This document shows positions 19,539-29,637 of a DNA stretch of 64,000 bases, piece after piece. Position numbers and translations under genes: made by a program. The notes below the pieces were generated by a model. It had not been told where the DNA came from, ran no database searches, and was given only the letters and a program-made list of their open reading frames with translations. The first letter of the stretch is position 1. Each line of letters begins with the position of its first letter. This DNA comes from an uncultured Flammeovirgaceae bacterium (lineage in GTDB: Bacteria > Bacteroidota > Bacteroidia > Cytophagales > MED-G16): contig CAJXDN010000005.1 in NCBI GenBank assembly GCA_913052485.1, positions 1 through 64,000 of the forward strand, in the 5' to 3' direction.

Positions 19539-22235
19539 ATGTCAAAGGCTAAATACAATTTTTTAGATTTAGAGAGAAAATGGCAAGATAATTGGAAGTC
19601 AGAAAAAACATATAAGGCAGAGATAAATGAAAAGCCTAAGTACTATGTCATGGATATGTTTCCCTATCCGTCTGGGTCTGGCCTTCATGTCGGACATCCT
19701 TTAGGTTATATTGCCTCAGATATAATCTCAAGATATAAAAGACTAAATGGGTACAATGTGCTTCATCCAATGGGTTTTGATTCTTTTGGCCTTCCTGCAG
19801 AACAATACGCTATAAAAACTGGACAACATCCAAAAAAAACTACTGAAGAAAATATTAAAAGGTTTAAAAAACAGTTAGATACGTTAGGATTATCTTTTGA
19901 TTGGGATAGAGAAGTAAAGACAAGTGATAGTAAATACTACAAATGGACTCAATGGATATTTTTAAAATTATATAATAGCTTCTTTTGCTTTAAAAAAAAC
20001 AAAGCATGTGATATTAGCGATCTAATTATACCCACAGATATGGATGAAAATGAAAAAAATAAATTTATTGATTCCAGAAGATTAGCATATATTGATGAGG
20101 TTGATGTCAATTGGTGTGAGGAATTAGGAACAGTACTTTCTAATGAAGAAGTAATTGGAGGAGTTAGTGAGAGAGGTGGCTTTCCTGTAATAAGGAAACC
20201 AATGAAACAATGGGTGATGAGAATAACTGATTACTCTGAAAGATTATTGGAGGATTTAGACTCTTTAGAATGGCCTGATTCTATTAAGACCTCTCAGAAA
20301 AATTGGATTGGAAAATCAGAGGGAGCTGAAATTAATTTTGAAGTTGATGAGAACAGTAAAATAAAAGTATTTACAACAAGGCCTGATACAATTTATGGTG
20401 CCACCTATCTAGTTTTAGCTCCAGAACACAAATTAGTTAATAAAATAACTACAGATGAAAATAAAGAGGCAGTAAATAAATACGTTTATGAAGCCTCAAC
20501 TAAAAGTGAGTTAGAAAGACAAGAAGATGAAAAAAATAAAACTGGTGTTTTTTCTGGTTCTTATGCGATCAATCCAATTTCAGAGGAAAAAATTCCAATA
20601 TGGATATCAGATTACGTACTTTCAAGTTATGGAACAGGAGCTATTATGGCTGTACCGGGACATGATGAGAGGGATTATGAGTTTGCAACAAAATTTAAAT
20701 TACAAATTACTCAGGTTATTGACCACGACTCTAATGAAAAATGCTTCACTGGGAATGGCAAAATGATAAATTCAGGAGATAATGATGGAATCTCAAATAA
20801 AGAATTTAAGGAAATAGTTATTGATTTACTTGAGAAAAATAATAGAGGAAAAAAAACAATAAATTATAAACTTAGAGATTGGATATTTACCAGGCAAAGA
20901 TACTGGGGCGAACCAATTCCAATCTTACATAATAATGATGAGAGGGTTTCTGTGAGTGAATCAGATCTACCAGTTTTACTGCCCGAGGTTAAAAGTTATT
21001 TACCAACAGACGACGGTTCATCCCCACTTGCAAGAAATAAGGACTGGACAAAAATTAAAATTAATGGAATTAATTACACTAGAGAGACTAACACGATGCC
21101 ACAATGGGCAGGATCTTGCTGGTACTATCTAAGATACCTTGACCCAGAAAATGATGAAGTATTTGCAGATAATAAAAAAATAAAATATTGGATGCCAGTA
21201 GACTTATATATCGGAGGAGCTGAGCATGCTGTCCTACATTTATTATATTCTAGGTTTTGGCATAAAGTATTATTTGATCTTGGCTATGTAAATACATCGG
21301 AACCATTCAAAAAGCTAGTTAATCAGGGAATGATTCTAGGTAGATCGAACTTTATTTATAGGATTAAAGAATCAAACACATATGTATCCCACAATCTTAA
21401 AAATAATTATGAAAACACAAAAATTCATGTTGATGTTAATCTTGTAGAAAATGATAAATTAAATATTAGCGAATTTAAAAACTCATCAAGAGAATATAAA
21501 AACGCTAAATTTATTTTAGAGGATGGTGAATACATTTGTGGATTTGAAACCGAAAAAATGTCAAAATCTAAAAGTAATGTTGTGAATCCTGACAGTATTA
21601 TCTCAAAATATGGTGCTGATACATTAAGAATGTACGAAATGTTTTTAGGTCCAATCGAACAGTCTAAACCATGGAATACAAATGGGATTGAAGGAGTGTT
21701 TAAATTTTTAAATAAATTTTGGTCATTATTCTACAAAGATGATAAATTAAATATTACAGATGATATACCATCAAAAGAGGAATTTAAAATTCTTCACACA
21801 TCCATAAAAAAAATAAGAGATGATATAGAGAGACTATCATTAAATACATGCATAAGTCAATTAATGATTACTGTGAATAGCTTAGTTAAAATAAAATGTA
21901 ATAAAAGAAAAATTCTTGAACCATTAACAGTTATCATATCACCTTTTGCTCCTCATATTTGCGAAGAATTATGGGAAAATATAGGTCACAAAGAAAGTAT
22001 CTCATTTTCTACATACCCAAACTTTAATCAAGATTACTTAACCGAAAATGAATACGAATACCCTATAATGATTGACGGAAAACTGAGAGCAAAGCAAATT
22101 TACAGTTTAGATTTAGATAATAAAGAAATTGAAAGAAGTGTTGTTGAGATTGAAAATGTTAAGAAATGGATTACAAAAGACAAAATAAAAAAAATAATAA
22201 TAGTCCCCAATAAAATAATAAATATCGTCTCTTAG
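19539..22235 (+). CDS. leuS: Leucine--tRNA ligase
   Basis: FPYPSGSGLHVGHPLGY (HIGH), KMSKSKSN (KMSKS), LeuRS editing domain TTRPDTIYGATYLVLAPEH. Confidence 0.97.
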   Translation: MSKAKYNFLDLERKWQDNWKSEKTYKAEINEKPKYYVMDMFPYPSGSGLHVGHPLGYIASDIISRYKRLNGYNVLHPMGFDSFGLPAEQYAIKTGQHPKKTTEENIKRFKKQLDTLGLSFDWDREVKTSDSKYYKWTQWIFLKLYNSFFCFKKNKACDISDLIIPTDMDENEKNKFIDSRRLAYIDEVDVNWCEELGTVLSNEEVIGGVSERGGFPVIRKPMKQWVMRITDYSERLLEDLDSLEWPDSIKTSQKNWIGKSEGAEINFEVDENSKIKVFTTRPDTIYGATYLVLAPEHKLVNKITTDENKEAVNKYVYEASTKSELERQEDEKNKTGVFSGSYAINPISEEKIPIWISDYVLSSYGTGAIMAVPGHDERDYEFATKFKLQITQVIDHDSNEKCFTGNGKMINSGDNDGISNKEFKEIVIDLLEKNNRGKKTINYKLRDWIFTRQRYWGEPIPILHNNDERVSVSESDLPVLLPEVKSYLPTDDGSSPLARNKDWTKIKINGINYTRETNTMPQWAGSCWYYLRYLDPENDEVFADNKKIKYWMPVDLYIGGAEHAVLHLLYSRFWHKVLFDLGYVNTSEPFKKLVNQGMILGRSNFIYRIKESNTYVSHNLKNNYENTKIHVDVNLVENDKLNISEFKNSSREYKNAKFILEDGEYICGFETEKMSKSKSNVVNPDSIISKYGADTLRMYEMFLGPIEQSKPWNTNGIEGVFKFLNKFWSLFYKDDKLNITDDIPSKEEFKILHTSIKKIRDDIERLSLNTCISQLMITVNSLVKIKCNKRKILEPLTVIISPFAPHICEELWENIGHKESISFSTYPNFNQDYLTENEYEYPIMIDGKLRAKQIYSLDLDNKEIERSVVEIENVKKWITKDKIKKIIIVPNKIINIVS

Positions 22236-22897
22236 TTCTTATTAATACTATCTAATAACTGATACTTAATCTCTTCAACCCACAACCCATACATCTTTTT
22301 TGATGGATGTAACACATCATTAGCAAGTAAAGTTGTATCATTTAAGACCATCCTAGATATATCAGTAATATCAAAATACATTACATTATATTTTTCTGAC
22401 ATTAACCTATTTAAATCATTATAAGAATCTATCTCTCTAGAAATTATATCACTACCTATTGATTTACCAACAGGTGTAACTCCGTAGTCAGGAATTGAAA
22501 GAACAAAAACATTTCTTTTATTTTTGGAGTAACCAATTGCCTTACTTAAAAGATAATCAAACTCCATCACGTAGTTATCAAAATTATATCCGTCATACTG
22601 GTTATTTACTCCAATTAATAATGAGACAATATCATACTTACCAATATTTAAATTATTGAGAGTATCAATTAATTCATCTGTAGTCCAACCTCTCTTTGCA
22701 ATAATTTTTACTGAGTCAATTAAACTAATTTCCTGAGCTATTAAAAATGGAAAACTACCTTCTATATCAATGCCCTCTCCAATGGTGTAAGAATCTCCAA
22801 GAGCTAAGTATGTAAAACCAGAATCGTATTTTTTTTCTTCATTTTTACATGAAGAAATTATGATAGAAAAGAGAAAAATTATCCTAAAACAGTTCAA
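22232..22897 (-). CDS. SGNH/GDSL hydrolase lipoprotein
   Basis: Lipobox-like IISSC; LALGDSYTIGEG block I; LLIGVNNQ; DVLHPSKKMY block V. Confidence 0.82.
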   Translation of the reverse strand: MNCFRIIFLFSIIISSCKNEEKKYDSGFTYLALGDSYTIGEGIDIEGSFPFLIAQEISLIDSVKIIAKRGWTTDELIDTLNNLNIGKYDIVSLLIGVNNQYDGYNFDNYVMEFDYLLSKAIGYSKNKRNVFVLSIPDYGVTPVGKSIGSDIISREIDSYNDLNRLMSEKYNVMYFDITDISRMVLNDTTLLANDVLHPSKKMYGLWVEEIKYQLLDSINKN

Positions 22898-23082
22898 AAT
22901 AATCTTCTAAAGATTACGACTAGAACACCAATTAGAAACATTACAATCGAAATCTTATTGACAGTATGCATAGCTTTTAGGCTAAAATTTCCTTTAGAAT
23001 TAGGATCTTTTTTTCTAAAGAAATATGTTAAAACCTCAGAAAAGTCAAAATAGTATGATATTTTTTTTTGTTTTTTTTTCAT
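22894..23082 (-). CDS. DUF6728-like small membrane protein
   Basis: 62 aa, YFFRKKDPNSKGNFSLKAMHTVNKISI then one TM; pattern of a small Bacteroidota family. Confidence 0.65.
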   Translation of the reverse strand: MKKKQKKISYYFDFSEVLTYFFRKKDPNSKGNFSLKAMHTVNKISIVMFLIGVLVVIFRRLF

Positions 23083-23091
23083 TTTAATAAT

Positions 23092-25014
23092 TTATGGTTC
23101 AATCCAATTTCCATCTTCCTTGATTAAGTTTACGAGCTCATCTACTCCATATTTAAAATTTATACTTCTCTTCACTACTTCCTGACCTCTATACAAAGTT
23201 ATCTTATCTTTTCCAGATCCAACATATCCATAATCAGCATCTGCCATCTCCCCTGGACCATTAACTATACAACCCATAATCCCAATCTTTAAGCCTTTAA
23301 GATGGTCTGTTCTCTCTCTAATCATAGCCGTTGTTTTCTGTAGATCAAATAATGTCCGACCACATGAGGGACAAGATATAAAATCAGTAGACGTAACTCT
23401 TACTCTGGCTGCCTGCAAAATCCTAAATGATAAATTGTTAATTTTTTTTATTTCTTCTAACCCTTGTGATTTATTTGTTAAAAATATCCCATCTCCATAT
23501 CCCTGAATAAATAAACCGCCAATATCCGTAGATGAATGAATAATTAATTTATCTGAGTAATCAAGCTCATAACTCTGTGATAAAATTACAGGATTATTTA
23601 TGTTCAACGACATAAAAAAGGACCGCAAATCAGGCATAAAATGATCATTCTGTGATCTTAGAATTAATACAAAATTTTTTGGAATAGCTATCGTAGAAAT
23701 ATCTTTGATATCAGATGTATCAATTAACAGGAAATTTAATTTCTCTGAAAGTCTACCTGAATTTAAATTTTTAAATTCATTTATATTTAGAAGAGGATAA
23801 TAACTGTCATTTTTCTTTTGACTTAACCAGTAATCGTAGTCCAAGATAAAATTATATTTTAAATCATCAATTTTAATATTCTTATCTCCCACATATAAGT
23901 AGTCTGGAGAAATATCAAGTCTCTCCCATTTTTTTGACTTATTATCATATGTAATTCCAAGCTCACCTAAACTTTCAGAAGTTATTTTATTTAGTTGTGA
24001 TAAATCTGTTACCACAACAGGAAAATTATCTTCACCAATTTCACAAATTTCACTTGTAATTCTTTTCACATACTTAAATGGTGAAAATTTTATCTTATTT
24101 GGAGGATCTATTTTATAATGATCTTTTCTTTCTTTATACCTATCAACCATTACCTTGGCAACTGGAGATTCAAATTCTGGCTCCTCGGTTAATGAAACTC
24201 TAATTGTATCTCCCAACCCATCATCTAGAAGAGTCCCTATACCGATTGATGACTTTATTCTTCCATCGTCACCCTCTCCCGCTTCTGTTACTCCTAAATG
24301 TAAAGGATAATTTTTTAAAGTTGAATTATTTAGACTTTCTACAAGCAATCTGTAAGCATGAACCATGACTAGTGGATTACTGGCCTTCATTGAAAGAACA
24401 ATATTATAAAAATTATGATCTTCACATATTCTAAGATATTCAAGAGCTGACTCAACCATACCCTTAGGAGTATCTCCAAACCTGCTCATTATTCTATCAG
24501 ATAATGAACCATGATTTGTGCCAATTCGCATTGCGGTCCCATTTTTTTTACAGATTTTAATTAAAGGGGACACCCTATCATATATTCTTTCTATCTCGTC
24601 GTTATAAGAATTGTCATCATATTCAATTTGTTGAAACTTTTTTTTATCAGCGTAATTACCAGGATTTATTCTTACTTTTTCAACTATTTCTGCTGCTATT
24701 TCTGCTGCTTTAGGAGTAAAATGAATATCAGCAACCAATGGTATACTATATCCTTTATTTCTTAACTGATTCCTTATATTTTCTAAGTTTTTAGCATCAT
24801 TAGTTGATGGGGCTGTAACCCTTACTAACTCGCAACCAGCATTTACCATTCTAATTGCTTGATCAACTGTTCCCTTTGTATCCATAGTATCTGTAGTTGT
24901 CATGGATTGGATCCTTATCGGATTTTCACCACCTATACCGAAATCACCAATACTTACAGGAATTGTTTCTCTTCTCTTGTAGGAAAATAAATTCTTATTG
25001 AAATAATCTTTCAA
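23092..25014 (-). CDS. ispG: (E)-4-hydroxy-3-methylbut-2-enyl-diphosphate synthase, long form with central insertion
   Basis: IRIQSMTTTDTMDTKGTV, ISCPSCGRTLFDL, GIMGCIVNGPGEMADADYGYVG; 640 aa. Confidence 0.95.
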   Translation of the reverse strand: MKDYFNKNLFSYKRRETIPVSIGDFGIGGENPIRIQSMTTTDTMDTKGTVDQAIRMVNAGCELVRVTAPSTNDAKNLENIRNQLRNKGYSIPLVADIHFTPKAAEIAAEIVEKVRINPGNYADKKKFQQIEYDDNSYNDEIERIYDRVSPLIKICKKNGTAMRIGTNHGSLSDRIMSRFGDTPKGMVESALEYLRICEDHNFYNIVLSMKASNPLVMVHAYRLLVESLNNSTLKNYPLHLGVTEAGEGDDGRIKSSIGIGTLLDDGLGDTIRVSLTEEPEFESPVAKVMVDRYKERKDHYKIDPPNKIKFSPFKYVKRITSEICEIGEDNFPVVVTDLSQLNKITSESLGELGITYDNKSKKWERLDISPDYLYVGDKNIKIDDLKYNFILDYDYWLSQKKNDSYYPLLNINEFKNLNSGRLSEKLNFLLIDTSDIKDISTIAIPKNFVLILRSQNDHFMPDLRSFFMSLNINNPVILSQSYELDYSDKLIIHSSTDIGGLFIQGYGDGIFLTNKSQGLEEIKKINNLSFRILQAARVRVTSTDFISCPSCGRTLFDLQKTTAMIRERTDHLKGLKIGIMGCIVNGPGEMADADYGYVGSGKDKITLYRGQEVVKRSINFKYGVDELVNLIKEDGNWIEP

Positions 25015-25023
25015 ATCTAAACT

Positions 25024-25731
25024 TTAAATATCACCAAGTTGAGGTCTAATAATAATTTCTTCAATAGTAGCTCCTTTTGAAGTATTATATGCTGAAAATA
25101 TTGAATTAGATACATCCTCTGGTATAATAAAACGCTCATCTGGTAATGTTGTTCCATCCCAACTACCTGTCCTCACAGCACCAGGTAGTACAGCTGTTAC
25201 CTTCACATCAAAATCTTTTAATTCCTCTCTCAAGCATTGACTCATACCATAAAGTGCAAACTTTGAAATACAATATGAACCACCATTAGCGTAAGCGACT
25301 TTACTTGCAATTGAACATATATTAAAAATATGCCCCTCTCTATATTTTGTCATCAAGTTAATAAGACCCTTGGTTATCCAGTAATTAGAATATAAGTTTA
25401 TATCAATCATTTTCTCTAATGCTGAATCATCTTCCTCAATCAATTTTCCAGGGATAAAAGTTCCTACATTGTTTACCAAAATATCAATTTTTTTAACATT
25501 ATCATTTATAAAATTTATAAAGTCATTGCACCCAACTTTTTTTGATAAATCACACTTAAGTGTATACAGTGTTATATTTGGATTCAAAGAATTTAATTCA
25601 TTTTTAAGTTTTAGTAAGTCATCCTGATTTCTTGAACATGTATAAATATCAAAATTTTCTTGAGCAAATTTCAATGCTATAGATTTACCAATTCCTTTTG
25701 ATCCACCAGTTATTACTATTGTCTTATTCAT
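25024..25731 (-). CDS. SDR family oxidoreductase
   Basis: TGGSKGIGKS, NNVGTF, YCISKFAL, LPGAVRT. Confidence 0.88.
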   Translation of the reverse strand: MNKTIVITGGSKGIGKSIALKFAQENFDIYTCSRNQDDLLKLKNELNSLNPNITLYTLKCDLSKKVGCNDFINFINDNVKKIDILVNNVGTFIPGKLIEEDDSALEKMIDINLYSNYWITKGLINLMTKYREGHIFNICSIASKVAYANGGSYCISKFALYGMSQCLREELKDFDVKVTAVLPGAVRTGSWDGTTLPDERFIIPEDVSNSIFSAYNTSKGATIEEIIIRPQLGDI

Positions 25732-25794
25732 ATGACTAAAATGATATTTAATTTACAAATTTGTATGTATATTAATGAATAAATAAATTATTAA

Positions 25795-26523
25795 TTGAAA
25801 AATTTTGGCAAATACATTTTATTTCTAGTTTCTCTTTTAGAGAGAAGAGAAAAATTAAAAACATATATCAATCTTACAATTAATGAATCTATAAAAATAG
25901 GATATGACAGCTTATTTATAGTTTCAATAGTTTCAATTTTTATGGGTGCTGTTACAACAATCCAGACAGCTTTTAACCTTGTTGGACCACTTATTCCTAA
26001 TTATGTGATATCGCTGGTTGTAAGAGATATGACACTACTTGAATTATCTCCCACTATAATTGCAATAGTATTTGCTGGTAAAGTAGGATCCAATATTGCT
26101 GGGGAACTTGGAACAATGAGAATCACTGAACAAATTGATGCACTCGAAGTAATGGGAATTAATTCAAGTTCTTACCTAGTTCTTCCAAAAATTATTGCTG
26201 CATTGCTAATGTTTCCAATACTTGTGATTATATCTGCAACACTTGCAATTTTTGGAGGTTATACCGCCGGAGTTTTAACTGATGTCATTACAGGGCAGGA
26301 ATATATATATGGATTAAGATATGAATTTAATCCTTTCAATATTCCTTTTGCTATGGTAAAGTCATATGTTTTTGCTTTTATAGTAGCATCAATATCATCA
26401 TTTCAGGGCTACTATACCTCAGGGGGTGCATTAGAAGTTGGTAAATCAAGTACAAATGCAGTTACAAATAGTTGTATAGCAATTTTAGTTGCTGATTATG
26501 TCTTAGCGCAGATTTTATTATGA
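25795..26523 (+). CDS. MlaE-type ABC transporter permease
   Basis: Multi-TM; AGKVGSNIAGELGTMRITEQIDALEVMGI MlaE signature; TTG start assigned by ORF track. Confidence 0.9.
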   Translation: MKNFGKYILFLVSLLERREKLKTYINLTINESIKIGYDSLFIVSIVSIFMGAVTTIQTAFNLVGPLIPNYVISLVVRDMTLLELSPTIIAIVFAGKVGSNIAGELGTMRITEQIDALEVMGINSSSYLVLPKIIAALLMFPILVIISATLAIFGGYTAGVLTDVITGQEYIYGLRYEFNPFNIPFAMVKSYVFAFIVASISSFQGYYTSGGALEVGKSSTNAVTNSCIAILVADYVLAQILL

Positions 26524-27263
26524 TAGAAATAGAAAATATTAGTAAATCATTCCAAGATAAAAAAGTTCTCCATAGCATTAGCGGAAAATTTGAGAAGGGA
26601 AAAACAAATCTAATAATTGGTGCAAGCGGTACTGGCAAAAGCGTATTACTAAAATGCCTGGTTGGATTATTAAATCCAGATAAAGGAAGCGTTCTTTTTG
26701 ATGGTAGACCTTTTACAGAGTCCGACAAAAGTACAACAACACAAATAAGAAGAGAAATAGGAATGCTATTTCAAGGAAGTGCATTATTTGACTCTAAAAA
26801 TGTAGAAGAGAATATAAAGTTTCCACTAGATATGCTCACTGAATTAACTGAAAATGAAAAAATTGAAAAAGTTAATCATTGTCTTAATCTGGTTGGACTT
26901 GATAAAATAAATTTTAAAATGCCGTCAGAACTTAGTGGTGGTATGAAGAAAAGAGTTGGAATAGCCAGGGCTATTGTTAATGACTCAAAATATTTATTTT
27001 GTGATGAACCTAACTCAGGATTAGATCCATTAACGGCAATTAAGATAGATGATCTTATTCTTGAATTAACTCAAAAACTAGATACGACAACAATAGTCGT
27101 TACTCATGATATGAATTCAGTAATTGAAATTGGAGAATATATTATGTTTTTACATAATGGAAAAAAGATTTGGGAAGGTAACAATAAGGAAATATTAAAA
27201 ACTAAAATCAAAGAATTAAATGATTTTGTATTTTCTAATAAGCTTATGAAGAAAATAAGATGA
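26520..27263 (+). CDS. MlaF-type ABC transporter ATP-binding protein
   Basis: GASGTGKSVLLK, LSGGMKKRVGIARAI, LFCDEPNSGLDP; overlaps permease gene. Confidence 0.93.
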   Translation: MIEIENISKSFQDKKVLHSISGKFEKGKTNLIIGASGTGKSVLLKCLVGLLNPDKGSVLFDGRPFTESDKSTTTQIRREIGMLFQGSALFDSKNVEENIKFPLDMLTELTENEKIEKVNHCLNLVGLDKINFKMPSELSGGMKKRVGIARAIVNDSKYLFCDEPNSGLDPLTAIKIDDLILELTQKLDTTTIVVTHDMNSVIEIGEYIMFLHNGKKIWEGNNKEILKTKIKELNDFVFSNKLMKKIR

Positions 27264-27265
27264 CA

Positions 27266-27547
27266 CTAGTCAACTAGAGAAGCTACTCTCTTCTTAATTT
27301 TATTTTTCTTTTCAATCTCACTTATATTTTTCTTACTTCTATAATACCAAAATGTAGCCCCTATCAAAATTAAAATATATGTTGAAGTGAATAAATATAT
27401 GATTCCTGAGTTGATACTTGATGAAATTCCTGTTCCTCCTGAATTTGCATCACTCTCAACAATTCCTCTACACATGGAGCAGCCCTGGGATATTGAATCA
27501 AAGTAAACAAATAAAAAAAATAAACTTAGATATATTGATTTTTTCAT
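27266..27547 (-). CDS. Small membrane protein with post-signal CxxC motif, linked to cox cluster
   Basis: Signal peptide, SQGCSMCRG, one C-terminal TM; overlaps DUF420 gene. Confidence 0.65.
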   Translation of the reverse strand: MKKSIYLSLFFLFVYFDSISQGCSMCRGIVESDANSGGTGISSSINSGIIYLFTSTYILILIGATFWYYRSKKNISEIEKKNKIKKRVASLVD

Positions 27548-28065
27548 TTTATATAAAAAGGACTAATCATAAAATATACAATTACTCCAGATACTGATAC
27601 GTAAAGCCAAATTGGAAATGTATATTTAACTACTTTTTTGTGTTTTTCAATCTGGTTTGAAAGTGAGTAATAGAAAGCAAATAAGACAAAAGGCACTACA
27701 ACAATTGATAGAAGTATATGAGATATTAGAAAAAAGAAGTATAAAACTCTCTGATCACCCTGATAAGGTGTACTATCAACTGATGAATGGTATATGATGT
27801 ATGATACTAAAAAAATAGCTCCTAGGGTAAAAGATGCTGTATTAAGGTTCTGGTGAGCCCTTATATTTCTCTTATATTTTATCATGTAGAAAGATAAGAC
27901 TAGAAAAATAGAAGTAAGGGAGTTTATAATAGCATTAAAGTGAGGTAGCTTATAGGTCCAATCACCAAAAATATCAATCTTACTAGGCATAAAAAGTAAG
28001 AATGCAACAGCAATAGGAATAATTACAGAAACTACAGCTATAATTTTTACAAGATTATTTTTCAT
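27544..28065 (-). CDS. DUF420-like membrane protein
   Basis: Four/five TM, HQNLNTASFTLGAIFLVSYIIYHSSV; position in cox cluster. Confidence 0.7.
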   Translation of the reverse strand: MKNNLVKIIAVVSVIIPIAVAFLLFMPSKIDIFGDWTYKLPHFNAIINSLTSIFLVLSFYMIKYKRNIRAHQNLNTASFTLGAIFLVSYIIYHSSVDSTPYQGDQRVLYFFFLISHILLSIVVVPFVLFAFYYSLSNQIEKHKKVVKYTFPIWLYVSVSGVIVYFMISPFYIK

Positions 28066-28549
28066 ATTGTAACAATAATATATCTATTTCAACATCCAAC
28101 CTTTCAATATCTTTTCTATCCGCCGAATAAAAGTGACCTCGTACCCTATTCTGTTTGTCTAATAACAGAACGAAGGATTTATCAAGATATTCGTTTTCAA
28201 TACATCCTGATAATCTTTCAATTAACCCTCTTTCAACCACTATATTCAACCAATTAAGAGTACGTAGCTTATTAGATAAAGTTATAACTTCAATTTCATC
28301 ATTGATTTCTAATTTATTAATATAATTATCAACTAAAATATCATTGTCAGTCATTCTAACATCAACTATTCTAATATTATTTTTTCTATTAAAATCTTTA
28401 ATTATATACTCATCTATAATTTCAGAACATGACGAATTATAAACTGATAGCTCATATTCATTTTGCCCATAAAATTTTAGAAACAAAAAAACTATTATCG
28501 GAAAAAGAAGAGAAAATAAGAGAATAAATCCTTTCTTAAAAAGATTCAT
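28055..28549 (-). CDS. SCO1/SenC-position thioredoxin-like membrane-anchored protein lacking CxxxC
   Basis: N-terminal TM, KSFVLLLDKQNRVRGHFYSADRKDIERL resembles SCO C-terminus; cox cluster context. Confidence 0.5.
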   Translation of the reverse strand: MNLFKKGFILLFSLLFPIIVFLFLKFYGQNEYELSVYNSSCSEIIDEYIIKDFNRKNNIRIVDVRMTDNDILVDNYINKLEINDEIEVITLSNKLRTLNWLNIVVERGLIERLSGCIENEYLDKSFVLLLDKQNRVRGHFYSADRKDIERLDVEIDILLLQYEK

Positions 28550-28884
28550 TATCCGTAGATAGCTTGATATATTGCGTCAGCTTGTATAAAAAGTGCACCT
28601 AATAACCAGACAACAAACGCACACGGAATCAAAATAGTCCACATTAACGACTTCTGCTCGTGACCAAGATGCATAAATTCCATGACAATATACCCTGCCT
28701 TGACAAATGTCATTCCTATAAATAAAAATATTTTAAAATCTTTCCAGGTTTCAGGAAATTGTAGAGCAACAAAAAATTCTGCTGCAGTAACGAGAGCTAA
28801 TACAATTGCAACCCACCAGATTTTCCAGATTTTTTTCTTATCAGCTGGTTCAGGTGTAATGGATGATATTTCAGGTTCGATCAT
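28549..28884 (-). CDS. Cytochrome c oxidase subunit IV family protein
   Basis: Three TM segments, AGYIVMEFMHLGHE, position after two subunit III genes. Confidence 0.85.
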   Translation of the reverse strand: MIEPEISSITPEPADKKKIWKIWWVAIVLALVTAAEFFVALQFPETWKDFKIFLFIGMTFVKAGYIVMEFMHLGHEQKSLMWTILIPCAFVVWLLGALFIQADAIYQAIYG

Positions 28885-28888
28885 ACAG

Positions 28889-29635
28889 TTAAACTAAATA
28901 AAAAAAAGTAAAAACAAAAACCCATACTAAATCAACAAAATGCCAATAAAGACCAACTTTTTCAACCATTTCATAGTGTCCTCTCCGCTCTAGTATACCA
29001 ACGGTCGCTTGATAAAAAATTAAAAAATTTAATGCAACACCACTAAAAACGTGAAAACCATGAAAGCCGGTTATAAAAAAGAAGAATGCAGCAAAGTCAG
29101 GTGGCCCGTACTGATTTAATTCTAAGTTAGCACCGTACATTATAGACCCATCAAGAAGTCTTGCACCCGCATCTGTTCCATGTATGAAATGAGACCATTC
29201 CCATGCTTGACACCCAAGAAATGTCAATCCACCAAATATTGTCCATACCATCCACTTCTCAACACCTTGTCTATCCATCCTGTGACCCGCCTCAACTGCC
29301 AAAACCATGGTAACACTACTTAATATTAAAATAAATGTCATCAAACCAACAAAAACAAGAGGTAATTCTACTCCGTGGAAGAAGGGAAAAGCCTCAAAGA
29401 CTTTTTCAGGAACAGGCCAGTAATTTTGAGAGAAAGAAAAATCAGAGAGAGTACCTTCATAACCCGGATGTCTAAACCTTATAACTCCATATGCAATTAG
29501 AAATGCAGAAAATGTAAAGGCATCTGATATCAGAAAGAACCACATCATAAGCTTTCCGTAGCTTGCCTTGTATGGCTCCGCTCCTCCGGCCCAAAGATCT
29601 TTGTTAGTAGTGTTTAATGATACTGAATTAGCCAT
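28889..29635 (-). CDS. Cytochrome c oxidase subunit III (second copy)
   Basis: FFITGFHGFHVFSGV, YWHFVDLVWVFVFTFFYLV subunit III signature. Confidence 0.93.
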   Translation of the reverse strand: MANSVSLNTTNKDLWAGGAEPYKASYGKLMMWFFLISDAFTFSAFLIAYGVIRFRHPGYEGTLSDFSFSQNYWPVPEKVFEAFPFFHGVELPLVFVGLMTFILILSSVTMVLAVEAGHRMDRQGVEKWMVWTIFGGLTFLGCQAWEWSHFIHGTDAGARLLDGSIMYGANLELNQYGPPDFAAFFFFITGFHGFHVFSGVALNFLIFYQATVGILERRGHYEMVEKVGLYWHFVDLVWVFVFTFFYLV

Positions 29636-29637
29636 TT

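Noticed and set aside
25753-25765. AT-rich palindrome (tacaaatttgta) upstream of the MlaE gene as an operator
   Set aside because: Short and almost entirely A/T; such palindromes are expected by chance in this composition and it does not fit TAnnTTTG.
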